Below, in pieces: positions 8,297 through 16,279 of a stretch of DNA of 64,000 nucleotides. The notes below the pieces were generated by a model. It was not told where the DNA came from and made no database searches. It was given only the letters and a program-made list of their open reading frames with translations. The stretch spans positions 62,001 through 126,000 of the forward strand of contig NZ_LRBG01000036.1 of assembly GCF_001580545.1 (NCBI RefSeq). The letters are read 5' to 3'. Made by a program: the position numbers and the translations under genes. The DNA is from Paraburkholderia monticola (GTDB taxonomy: Bacteria; Pseudomonadota; Gammaproteobacteria; Burkholderiales; Burkholderiaceae). The first letter of the stretch is position 1; the number at the start of each line of letters is the position of its first letter.

Positions 8297-9881
8297 TGAC
8301 GATTCTCCGATGCAACCGGGTGATCGCATCCAGAGACGACAGCACGGCGCCTTCCTGCCATGCCGGCAGATGGGAAGCATGCTCTCCGGCAAGGACGATT
8401 CGTCCGTCGATCTGACACAGATTCGTGTAATGCGCTTGTCTCAATTCATCCGTCCACGCGGCGAAGCAGCCATTCGTGAACGGTGATCGGCTCCAGCTCA
8501 TCGCGAAGCCGTTCTGATACTCGAGCGCGTACTGCGGATGAATCTGGCTGCCCTGACTCAATGCCACCGCGATCCGTTCCGCAGGCGGCAACGCGCCCGT
8601 CTCATAGCTGGCGGGCCCCCACATGTAGGCGCCGAGCAGCACCGCGGGACCGGACGATCCGTAACCTGTCGCCGGATAGCCGATCGCCGAGATCGGCAGG
8701 TCCGTGCGCGTGATGCCGCCGTAGATCTGCTCGTCTTCCTCCCAGAATCGCCGGCCGAATTGCAGGCCGATTTTCACCGATGTCTCGTAGGGCACGGCAT
8801 CGATCGCTGCGCGCATGGGTGGGCTGACCGCCATGTCGATCTGACTCAGAATCGAGAGCGGGATCGTGCACACCAGCCAATCCGCGTGCGCGTTGCGCTC
8901 GCTCCGGGTGGTCGTATCGGTATAGCGCACCGTGACGCCTTGCCCGTCCTGCAAGATGGCCGTGACCCTGGCATTGAACACGACGGCGCTCGCGACCTGC
9001 GCATGAAGCGCATGGGCAATCCGGTCCATGCCGCCGACGGGTTGGAATAGGGTGCCCTGGTAGTCCAGCTCGTTTCCGGACGACAGCCATTGCCACAAAT
9101 GCGAAGCAAGCAAGGGCTCGCGCGGCAAGAGATCCGACGGCACGGCTTCGGGCATCAGCCCGCCGCCGCGCGCGGTCGCGAAGCCGCGACGGTCACTGCT
9201 TCGCTCGCCCGCCTGATAGCGACCATCGCGGTCGAGCGCGCCCCATCGGCGCAGGGATTCGAGCAGCAGCTGCGCGTCGTCGGCTGACAACGCATCGTCG
9301 AGTGCGTCTTTGCGGATCGCTTTGGAAAGCAGCTCGGCGACATAGCCTTGATAGTCGGTCTGCACCGTCCGGAATCGTTGCGGCTTGCCGCCGAAAGCCT
9401 CGGTCGAATGAAAGTAGGCGTTGTGGTTGACCTGGATGAACGGCTCGAGCGGCACCTTCAGGCGCTTTGCATAGTCGAGTACGCCCTGGTGATGGTATGG
9501 AATGCGCCACGGCCCTGGGTTCAGATAAAGGCCGTCAGCGAAATCGCAGTACTGGGTTGCGCCGCCGAGTTCCGTATATCGATCGCCGCCCCTGACCGTC
9601 CAGGACCGGCCACCCGGGCGGTCGTTGTACTCGAGCACCTGAACCTGGTAGCCCGCGTTCCTCAACTCGAAGGCCGCGACAAGGCCGGCCATGCCCGCGC
9701 CGAGCACGAGAATCCGCGTTCCTTTGGGTGCACCTTCGAGTCTGATCGGTCCGGCGTAGGTCGAGGCAGCGGCGAATCCCAACGTGTCCATGCCTTGCAT
9801 CATGGCGGCCGCGCCGAGGTTCTTGCCGATCAGCGTCAGCAGGTGCCGGCGGCTCATTTTATTTGTAGTCATTCCCGACAT
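8289..9881 (-). CDS. Tat-exported flavin amine oxidase/dehydrogenase
   Basis: 530 residues. A twin-arginine signal SRRHLLTLIG near the N-terminus points to export of the folded flavoprotein. The FAD-binding Rossmann motif GAGMAGLVAAFELRNAG, then the GGRSW motif and GGATQY follow, and the C-terminal GEHASHLPAWQEGAV completes the amine-oxidase FAD site. Substrate unknown: L-amino acids, polyamines and cyclic amines are all used in this family. It overlaps the downstream cytochrome c gene, so cytochrome c may be the electron acceptor. ATG 9881 is chosen; a TTG at 9893 and ATGs at 9872 and 9857 also precede or sit at the Tat motif. Confidence 0.85.
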   Translation of the reverse strand: MSGMTTNKMSRRHLLTLIGKNLGAAAMMQGMDTLGFAAASTYAGPIRLEGAPKGTRILVLGAGMAGLVAAFELRNAGYQVQVLEYNDRPGGRSWTVRGGDRYTELGGATQYCDFADGLYLNPGPWRIPYHHQGVLDYAKRLKVPLEPFIQVNHNAYFHSTEAFGGKPQRFRTVQTDYQGYVAELLSKAIRKDALDDALSADDAQLLLESLRRWGALDRDGRYQAGERSSDRRGFATARGGGLMPEAVPSDLLPREPLLASHLWQWLSSGNELDYQGTLFQPVGGMDRIAHALHAQVASAVVFNARVTAILQDGQGVTVRYTDTTTRSERNAHADWLVCTIPLSILSQIDMAVSPPMRAAIDAVPYETSVKIGLQFGRRFWEEDEQIYGGITRTDLPISAIGYPATGYGSSGPAVLLGAYMWGPASYETGALPPAERIAVALSQGSQIHPQYALEYQNGFAMSWSRSPFTNGCFAAWTDELRQAHYTNLCQIDGRIVLAGEHASHLPAWQEGAVLSSLDAITRLHRRIVNG

Positions 9882-9965
9882 AAGTACATGCAACCCCGAC
9901 TGGAGGGAAACGATGTCGAACGAAATCAGATGGCACCCGTCCCCGTGCGGGTCAATCCGTCTCGC

Positions 9966-10781
9966 TCAAGTCTTGAGCGCGGAAGCCAGAACGCAGCTCA
10001 TCGGCAGCCTCAGGTCCCCGGCATCGCCCCGATACGCCTCCGCATCGCGTGCGACAGCCCCTTCGATCGACGCGAGCGCGGCCGGCGTCTGGGCGTTCAG
10101 CAACGCGGCAAATCGCACGCCACCACGCAGGAGCGCATGAAAAGGTGTATCGGGAGCATGAAGCACGAGGGTGAGGTCCAGCTCCCGCACGTCCGGTTGA
10201 ACGAATCCGGCATCGAGCAATACGCGCCTCGATTCCTGCCAATCGCTGAACCGGAAGAACGGTGGTCCCGGCGGGATGGCAACCTCGGTTGTCCCGTGCT
10301 GCTCGACTGCCTTCAACACCATCCCGAAACCCACCGCTTTATCCGGCGTCGCCCATACCGTGAAGGCGATTCTGCCATTGGGCTGCAGGACACGAAACGC
10401 TTCCGCGAGCGCGCGCTCGGGGTGCGGGAAATGCAACAATGCGAAGCTGATGCCCACGGCCGCGAAGCTTTCATCGGGAAATGGCAAATTCTCCGCGTCG
10501 CCGACGCGGAACTCGAGCCCTGGAAAGACGCGTCTCGCCTTGTCGACCATCGCAACCGAGAAATCCACACCAGCCACGTTCGCGCCGCGCCGCGCGGCCG
10601 CGGCAGCGAGGTAGCCAGGACCGCATGCGACGTCGAGAAAACGCGCACCCCGCCCAACGCAGAGTGACTCGAGCATTGCGTGGTTCGACTGGGCGGTCAA
10701 ATCGCCGAAATACGCGTGATAGGCCTGCGCGACCCGCTCCCAACCTTCGTGCTCGAAGGCGCTGAAGTCCAGTTGTCCCAT
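9966..10781 (-). CDS. SAM-dependent class I methyltransferase
   Basis: 271 residues with the type-11 methyltransferase fold. Motif I LDVACGPGYLAAAAA lies near residue 50, the acidic end of strand 2 is AGVDFS, then GDAENLPFPDESF and the post-motif LRVLQPNGRIAF-like segment (here FRVLQPNGRIAFTVW). No substrate-specific domain is visible. ATG 10781 has GGGGGTAAGC just upstream. It precedes the amine oxidase on the same strand by 84 bases and may be co-transcribed with it; methylation of the amine substrate is a possibility, not shown. Confidence 0.78.
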   Translation of the reverse strand: MGQLDFSAFEHEGWERVAQAYHAYFGDLTAQSNHAMLESLCVGRGARFLDVACGPGYLAAAAARRGANVAGVDFSVAMVDKARRVFPGLEFRVGDAENLPFPDESFAAVGISFALLHFPHPERALAEAFRVLQPNGRIAFTVWATPDKAVGFGMVLKAVEQHGTTEVAIPPGPPFFRFSDWQESRRVLLDAGFVQPDVRELDLTLVLHAPDTPFHALLRGGVRFAALLNAQTPAALASIEGAVARDAEAYRGDAGDLRLPMSCVLASALKT

Positions 10782-11150
10782 GCTTACCCCCACCGGTTCG
10801 ACACGTTGGCAAGTTGTAGCGCTGGCCTATGTTCCACGTAAACAATAAGTCTGCCTATCGGGAAAACAATCCAGGCCGGCGACACAAAGAACAAACGAAC
10901 ATGTGATGCGGCGCATCAACAAGCATCTCCCGAAGCCGCCGAACGGGCGCTTGTGGGCTAGGTTGTTTGTGATTCCGTCTCGCTCGAACAAATACCAATG
11001 CCGACTTTTAGCACTATAGTTGAAGAGGTTTCCTGCCTTTCGATGCAGCGCGACAAACGCGCCACATCTCGAAGGCGGCCGGTGCATCGCGGCGTGTTTG
11101 CCCATCGGGCGAACGAGACTGCAAAAAGCGCCGGTGCAAGGGAGCGGCAG
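10782..11150. other. Intergenic region
   Basis: About 370 bases between the leftward methyltransferase and a small rightward gene. It must carry the methyltransferase promoter. I see no gene, clear operator or terminator. Its right end contains the ribosome binding site GGGAGCGGCAG of the small gene. Confidence 0.5.
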
Positions 11151-11405
11151 ATGAAACACACAAAAACACCGTCACTTCGATATCAGGTCGAAAAATGGCT
11201 GGCCCCCACCGCAGCGGTGCACGTCACCGCGTTCGGGCACAGCGGCTTGGGCGGAGGGCGCTACGTCCGCGTGGAAACCTTGCTGGCGTCGGGTCCACAC
11301 GCGCTGTTCTTCTTTGAACACGACGACGGCTACTGGGACGTGTTTCCACCCGCTGGTGACGCGGGGCGATGGCGCGGAAGGGGCGGGATTGCGCGCGGCG
11401 GTTAG
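11151..11405 (+). CDS. Small conserved-looking hypothetical protein
   Basis: 84 residues from an ATG directly behind GGGAG. The central part has a sensible soluble beta pattern, RYVRVETLLASGPHALFFFEHDDGYWDVFPP, rich in aromatic residues; the last 15 residues are Gly/Arg-rich and may be degraded or disordered. It resembles small uncharacterised proteins I recall from Burkholderia genomes, but no domain name applies. No signal peptide or membrane segment. Confidence 0.5.
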   Translation: MKHTKTPSLRYQVEKWLAPTAAVHVTAFGHSGLGGGRYVRVETLLASGPHALFFFEHDDGYWDVFPPAGDAGRWRGRGGIARGG

Positions 11406-11468
11406 CTTTAGCGCGGACGACGCTCGCGGCGCTCAACCACCGCCGTCGACCTTCACCTCGAACTCCGC

Positions 11469-12359
11469 CTAACCAATTGACGCATCCCGCGGATCTCCCC
11501 ACACGCGAATCATCTCGTCGACAAATCGTTGAATGGCGAGATGGCGGCTGTGCCGCGGCTTCTGTACGACGCCGATCTCACGATAAAACGTATGAGCGCC
11601 GAGATCCAGCGAGACGACCCCCGGCGGCCATTCGCGCAACCCGGTCGTTCTTGGAACGAGCGCAACACCCGCGCCGCTCGCGACCATCTGGGCGATACCG
11701 TGCAGGTCGACGATTTCGATCGCATCATGCACGGCGATGCGCTCGCGCGACAGAAACTGTTCGACCAGTTGCCCGCCAAATGAGCTTCGCGCGTAACGAA
11801 TGAACGGGGCACGCTGTAACAGCGTTCGCCACCGCGGACCCGCCATCGACTCAGGGACCAACAGCACGAACGGCTCCAACGCCAGGCGTCGCCATTCGAA
11901 ACTGGCAGGCAGCGTGAACTGCGGCTGGCTCAGTACTGCGAGGTCGATGTCGCCCGCATCGAGCTGGCCGAGCAACGAGAGGCCGCCGCTCGTCACGATC
12001 TGAACCCGCCATGCCGGAAACACCTCGCGGAACGCAGCGACCGGTCGGGCCAGTACCGACTCCTGAGCTGAAGCGACCGCGCCGACCCGCAGCGTGCCGG
12101 TGTTCTCAGCAATGCTGGGCTGTTTCAGCAACCTCGCGTACACGCCCATCATCTCCTCGGCCAGCGTGAGTGCTTCCTCGCCGGCCTTTGTCAGATACGG
12201 CGTTCGACCGGACCGGTCGAATAGCGTGACGCCGAGTTCCTCTTCGAGCCGCTGGATTTGCGAGCTGACTGCCGATTGCGTCAGGCCGATGCGCGCCGCG
12301 GCCGCCGAGAAGGTGCCGTGTTCGACCACAGCCATGAAAGTCTTCAGTTCACGCAACAT
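11469..12359 (-). CDS. LysR-family regulator of the glucarate genes
   Basis: 296 residues. The N-terminal winged helix-turn-helix (about 1-60) reads MLRELKTFMAVVEHGTFSAA then LTQSAVSSQIQRLEEELG; the remaining part is the periplasmic-binding-like effector domain. It is divergent from glucarate dehydratase with a 104-base gap, the standard arrangement for a LysR activator and its target. A perfect 6-3-6 inverted repeat and a direct repeat in that gap are likely binding sites. The effector is probably glucarate or a product of it, by context only. Confidence 0.85.
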   Translation of the reverse strand: MLRELKTFMAVVEHGTFSAAAARIGLTQSAVSSQIQRLEEELGVTLFDRSGRTPYLTKAGEEALTLAEEMMGVYARLLKQPSIAENTGTLRVGAVASAQESVLARPVAAFREVFPAWRVQIVTSGGLSLLGQLDAGDIDLAVLSQPQFTLPASFEWRRLALEPFVLLVPESMAGPRWRTLLQRAPFIRYARSSFGGQLVEQFLSRERIAVHDAIEIVDLHGIAQMVASGAGVALVPRTTGLREWPPGVVSLDLGAHTFYREIGVVQKPRHSRHLAIQRFVDEMIRVWGDPRDASIG

Positions 12360-12367
12360 TTCAACAC

Positions 12368-12382
12368 ATCGAATTTTTCGAT
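12368..12382. promoter_or_regulatory. Inverted repeat, probable LysR operator
   Basis: ATCGAA-TTT-TTCGAT is a perfect 6-3-6 inverted repeat eight bases upstream of the lysR start codon, so binding here would also repress lysR. The octamer TTCGATAG at 12377-12384 recurs at 12417-12424, 40 bases away, or about four helical turns, as expected for two LysR dimers on one face. Function is inferred from position. Confidence 0.5.
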
Positions 12383-12463
12383 AGATCGCATAGAAATATA
12401 TCGTTTTACTCAGAAATTCGATAGCTCTAACCTAGCCGGCGAGACAACCCCCGGAGCACCCGA

Positions 12464-13741
12464 ATGAAAATCAGGCAGGTCAGAGTCACGCCGGTCGCCG
12501 TCAGGAATCCGCCTTTGCTGAACAACGGCGGCCTGTACAACCCCTATACGGTGCGATCGATCATCGAGGTCGAGGCGGACAATGGACTCATCGGCCTTGG
12601 CGAAACCTTCGGCGACAAGCTGGTGCTGGACCGCCTGAGTTCGGTTCGGGAGCATCTCGTGGGACTGAGCCCGTTCGATCTGAATGCGCTGCGGCGACTC
12701 ACGCAAACGCAGGCGCCGCATCCCGGATCGGAGGCATTTCGCTTCCTGCCTGGTTCTTGGAATGGCAACCCCACCGATGCCAAGATCTTCGGCGCATTCG
12801 AGGTCGCCTTCCTCGACCTTCAGGCGCGGCACCTGGGCATCCCTCTGTGTGAGCTGCTCGGCGGCGCGGTGCGCCAGGAGGTGCCGTTTTCCGCCTACCT
12901 GTTTTTCAAGTACGGCACCGACTATGCCCGCAAGGTCGACGCGGACTATGCCGAGCACGATCCGTGGGGCGAGGTGCTGAACGTCGAACAGCTTGTCGGC
13001 GAAGCGCGACGCATGATCGACCTGTACGGGTTTCGCAGCATCAAGGTCAAGGCGGGCATCCTCACGCCGGATCAGGACGTGGCCTGCATCAAGGCGCTGA
13101 GAAAGGCATTCCCCGATCATCCGTTGCGCCTCGATACGAATGGCGGATGGTCGCAGGACACCGCGCGCCGGATGGCGGAGCAGCTCGCCGGAGACCTCGA
13201 GTATTACGAAGACCCCACTCCGGGTCTAGGCGGCATGGCGGACCTGCATCTCGCGACCGGTCTGCCTCTCGCGACCAACATGGTGGTCACGGACTTCGAC
13301 GAATTCCGCCGCAACATCACCGTGAATGGCGTCCAGGTGATCCTGTCTGATCACCACTATTGGGGCGGCTTGCGCGCAACCCAGCAGCTCGCGCATCTAT
13401 GCGAGATGTTCGACATCGGCCTGTCGATGCATTCGAACTGCCACCTCGGGATCAGCCTGATGGTGATGACGCACATCGCGGCCGCGACGCCGAATCTGAG
13501 CTACGCATGCGATACGCACTACCCGTGGTTCACGGAAGACTTGCTGCTCGATGGCCGGGTGCCAATCAAGGATGGTAATGTCGCCGTTCGCGATCTGCCG
13601 GGCATCGGCGTGGAGCTGGATCGACGCGCGCTGGCCGAGTTGCATCAGCAGTATTTGCGCTGCGGCTCGCACGGCCGTGACGACGCCGCGCAGATGCGTA
13701 AGTTCAAGCCCGACTGGGAGCGAAAAAAACCGCGGTTCTGA
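12464..13741 (+). CDS. gudD: Glucarate dehydratase (enolase superfamily)
   Basis: Removes water from D-glucarate or L-idarate to give 5-dehydro-4-deoxy-D-glucarate. 425 residues; enolase-superfamily signs in order: the KxK base in SIKVKAG, metal ligands in LDTNGG and YEDPTPG, the Asn in ATNMVVTDFDE, then the Asp-His pair from SDHHYWGG and MHSNCHLGISL that marks the glucarate dehydratase subgroup. The C-terminal RDDAAQM motif also matches GudD. It is about 20 residues shorter than E. coli GudD, mostly at the N-terminus, so a related substrate is possible. Followed at 36 bases by its transporter. Confidence 0.87.
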   Translation: MKIRQVRVTPVAVRNPPLLNNGGLYNPYTVRSIIEVEADNGLIGLGETFGDKLVLDRLSSVREHLVGLSPFDLNALRRLTQTQAPHPGSEAFRFLPGSWNGNPTDAKIFGAFEVAFLDLQARHLGIPLCELLGGAVRQEVPFSAYLFFKYGTDYARKVDADYAEHDPWGEVLNVEQLVGEARRMIDLYGFRSIKVKAGILTPDQDVACIKALRKAFPDHPLRLDTNGGWSQDTARRMAEQLAGDLEYYEDPTPGLGGMADLHLATGLPLATNMVVTDFDEFRRNITVNGVQVILSDHHYWGGLRATQQLAHLCEMFDIGLSMHSNCHLGISLMVMTHIAAATPNLSYACDTHYPWFTEDLLLDGRVPIKDGNVAVRDLPGIGVELDRRALAELHQQYLRCGSHGRDDAAQMRKFKPDWERKKPRF

Positions 13742-13777
13742 TCACGCCTTGAAGCGCTGACGGAGGAGACAATCGCA

Positions 13778-15181
13778 ATGAATAGACAGGTTTGGGCATC
13801 GGTTGCCTTTTACGGGTCGGGTGAAATCGCCAACAACTTCATCTACGCGATGGGGGCGATGTTCCTGCTGAACTACTACACGGATGTGGCCGGTATTCCG
13901 GCCGTCGCCGTGGGTACGCTACTACTCGTGATTCGCATCTTCGACGCGGGCGCGGACATCTGGGCAGGTCGGGTGGTCGACCGCACCAACACGCGATGGG
14001 GGCGCTTTCGCCCCTATCTGCTATGGTGCGCAATCCCGCTCGCTGCCGCGAACGTGCTGGTGTTCTCGGTGCCGCGCCACTGGTCAGGTGATCTCAAGCT
14101 GGTGTATGCGTACGTCAGTTACGCTCTGCTCGGCCTTCTGTTCTCGTTTGTCAGCATCCCCTATGGATCGCTATCGGCTGCAATCAGTCAGAACGCGCGG
14201 GTGAGGGCGATGCTTGGCGTGTCGCGCGAAGTGGTGGCCTCGCTGACGGCGATTTTTCTTGCGGTCGTGATTGCGCCGAAGATTCATGGCGCGGCGCATG
14301 GCGGCGAGTCGATGCACGCGATCTATACGCGCTACCTGATCGTATTCGGACTGATCGGCGTGGTGTCGTACGCGGTCTGCTTCGCCGGCACGAAAGAGAC
14401 CGTCGAATACCAGAAGGAATCGCGAACGCTTGCGAGCAGCCTGCGGACCGTCTTCAGGAATCGCGCGCTGCTGTTCATCTGCTTCGCGCAGATCTGTATC
14501 GTGGCGGCGTATTTCTCGATGAACGCCACCATCATCTACTTCGCCCGCTACGTGCTGAAGAACACCGAAGTACTGGTCGAGATCGTGGTCGCGCGAAAGC
14601 TGCTCGGGCTGCTCGTCGCGGTTCCGCTGACGGCCTGGCTGGTCAGGCGTTTCGGGCGAAAGGGCGCGTTCATCACGGGACTGGGCGTATACGTGGTCGG
14701 CTTCCTGTTGCTGTATTGCTTTCGCACGACGGACGTTTCTCTGATTCTCGCGTTCTTCAGCGTGATATCGGTCGGCCAGATGCTGACTTCATCGATGGCC
14801 TTCGCACTGCAGTCCGACACCGTGGAGTACGGCGAGTACGTGAGCGGCGAACGTATCGAGGGGATGAGCTATGCGTTCTTCTCGTTTGCGCGCAAGAGCG
14901 GACAGGCTTTCGGCGGCGCGATTCCCGCGTTTGTTCTCGCGATGTCGGGGTATGTGCCCAACCTGGCCAATCAGGGCGCTGACAGTGTGTCTGGGATCTA
15001 TACCGCATTGACGCTGATACCTGCATCGTTGCTGGGCCTGACGATGCTCGTGTTCGTCTTTTATCCGCTGACCGAACGGCGATATGCGCAGATCGTGGCG
15101 GAGATCCAGGCGCGACGCAAGCCGGATGAGCGGACGCCCGAACCCGTCCATGAAACCCAGCTTGCGCGGGACCTGAGCTAG
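13778..15181 (+). CDS. GPH-family (melibiose-carrier type) cation symporter
   Basis: 467 residues with about twelve membrane helices. The N-terminal helix contains FYGSGEIANNFIYA, then the GPH hallmark DAGADIWAGRVVDRTNTRWGRF-like stretch (positions about 47-68), with the acidic residues used for cation coupling and the loop RTNTRWGRFRPY. The GPH family transports glycosides, pentosides and hexuronides. Placed directly after gudD, it most likely imports the aldaric acid or a precursor uronide. The stop codon overlaps the convergent tetR stop by three bases in CTAG. Confidence 0.85.
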   Translation: MNRQVWASVAFYGSGEIANNFIYAMGAMFLLNYYTDVAGIPAVAVGTLLLVIRIFDAGADIWAGRVVDRTNTRWGRFRPYLLWCAIPLAAANVLVFSVPRHWSGDLKLVYAYVSYALLGLLFSFVSIPYGSLSAAISQNARVRAMLGVSREVVASLTAIFLAVVIAPKIHGAAHGGESMHAIYTRYLIVFGLIGVVSYAVCFAGTKETVEYQKESRTLASSLRTVFRNRALLFICFAQICIVAAYFSMNATIIYFARYVLKNTEVLVEIVVARKLLGLLVAVPLTAWLVRRFGRKGAFITGLGVYVVGFLLLYCFRTTDVSLILAFFSVISVGQMLTSSMAFALQSDTVEYGEYVSGERIEGMSYAFFSFARKSGQAFGGAIPAFVLAMSGYVPNLANQGADSVSGIYTALTLIPASLLGLTMLVFVFYPLTERRYAQIVAEIQARRKPDERTPEPVHETQLARDLS

Positions 15182-15870
15182 GTCTTCGCGATGGGAGATT
15201 TCGCGCCGCACGCGCGAATCACAAGCTGCACGACCTGTTCGGTCGCCGCATCGAAGGCCTTTTGCGACAGCGCGCGCTTACCGCTGAGCGCGCGTATCTG
15301 CGCATCGAAATCCGCGTAGTGCTGCGTGGTGGCCCAGATCATGTACATCAGCGTTTGTGCATCCACGTTCGCGAGCAGGCCGCGCGCAACCCAGTCGTCG
15401 ATGACGGTCACGCGCGTGTCGAGCCACGGCTTCACGCGATGCGCGAGGATGTCCTGCATGTGCTCGGCGCCGTGGATGATTTCGTTCGCCCATACCTTCG
15501 ATCCGAGCGGCCGCCGCCGCGACAATTCCATCTTCGCGCGCACATAGCCGCCGATCGCATCGACGGGATCGTCACTGCCTTCGAACGTGTTCGCCGCGCG
15601 ATGCCAGTCTTCGAACAGATCTTCGAGCACGCGCCGATAGAGCGCGAGCTTCGTCGGGAAGTAGTAATGGACGTTGGCTTTCGGTAAGCCCGCGCGTTCG
15701 GCGATCATCGCCGTGCTCGCGCCTTCGAAGCCGCGCTCCGCGAACACGGCCTCCGCGCACGCCAGAAGATGGGCTTCGTTGCTCTCGCGAATGTGCGCCT
15801 TGCGACGCCGCAAAGGCGGCGCTGCTTCGTCGTTGTCCGTCGCGCTCAACATTGTGTCGTCGTGTTTCAT
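15178..15870 (-). CDS. rutR: TetR-family repressor, RutR-like
   Basis: 230 residues. The N-terminal TetR helix-turn-helix (about 25-75) includes FEGASTAMIAERAGLPKANV and HYYFPTKLALYRRVL, as in E. coli RutR, and the C-terminal part fits the YcdC/RutR ligand domain. It is divergent from a complete pyrimidine catabolic operon, so uracil or a breakdown product is the likely inducer. ATG 15870 has GAGG ten bases upstream; longer readings to 16023 add Arg/Cys-rich residues of no recognisable value. A palindrome at 16058-16075 is the likely operator. The symbol is by context and similarity. Confidence 0.75.
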   Translation of the reverse strand: MKHDDTMLSATDNDEAAPPLRRRKAHIRESNEAHLLACAEAVFAERGFEGASTAMIAERAGLPKANVHYYFPTKLALYRRVLEDLFEDWHRAANTFEGSDDPVDAIGGYVRAKMELSRRRPLGSKVWANEIIHGAEHMQDILAHRVKPWLDTRVTVIDDWVARGLLANVDAQTLMYMIWATTQHYADFDAQIRALSGKRALSQKAFDAATEQVVQLVIRACGAKSPIAKT

Positions 15871-16279
15871 CGTGGGCCTCGGTGCCGCTTCGCGCTTTAT
15901 TCTAGCCGCTCGTGTCCGTGTCGACATAGCCATTCGCGCCGCCTTGTCATCCGGGCAAAAACACATGCTGCATCGCAATGGCATGCTTCTCGCTCTGAGG
16001 GAGAACTGTATCGGCCCGCACAAAAGACGTTGATTTGATGATTTTAATCGGCTACAACCTGTCCAATCGGACAGGATTCGCAGTGGGCAGCATGGTCAGG
16101 GTTTACCAAGGCCGTTGATCGGATGTTGCGGGCATCGCACCACGCACGCCTGCGGTGCATCGATGCCCAACGGCGAGGCCGGTTGCGCCGCCGCTGCACC
16201 ATTTTCACTTCGTCGCGAGGCCCTGCACAGTGTCTCGCGGTTGGACTGCAAAGCGTGTTGATCCAGAGGAGCACGACGA
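15871..16279. other. Regulatory region of the pyrimidine operon
   Basis: 409 bases without a gene between the divergent tetR and the beta-ureidopropionase gene. It holds an 18-base palindrome (listed separately) and, at its right end, the ribosome binding site AGAGGAG. The promoter is probably the A/T-richer stretch around 16030-16050. Confidence 0.6.
16058..16075. promoter_or_regulatory. Palindrome, probable TetR/RutR operator
   Basis: CCTGTCC-AATC-GGACAGG is an inverted repeat with 7-base arms and 16 of 18 positions symmetric. It lies between the divergent tetR and pyrimidine genes, where a TetR repressor would control both. The arms differ from the E. coli RutR consensus, so this may be a lineage-specific site. 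Confidence 0.6.
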
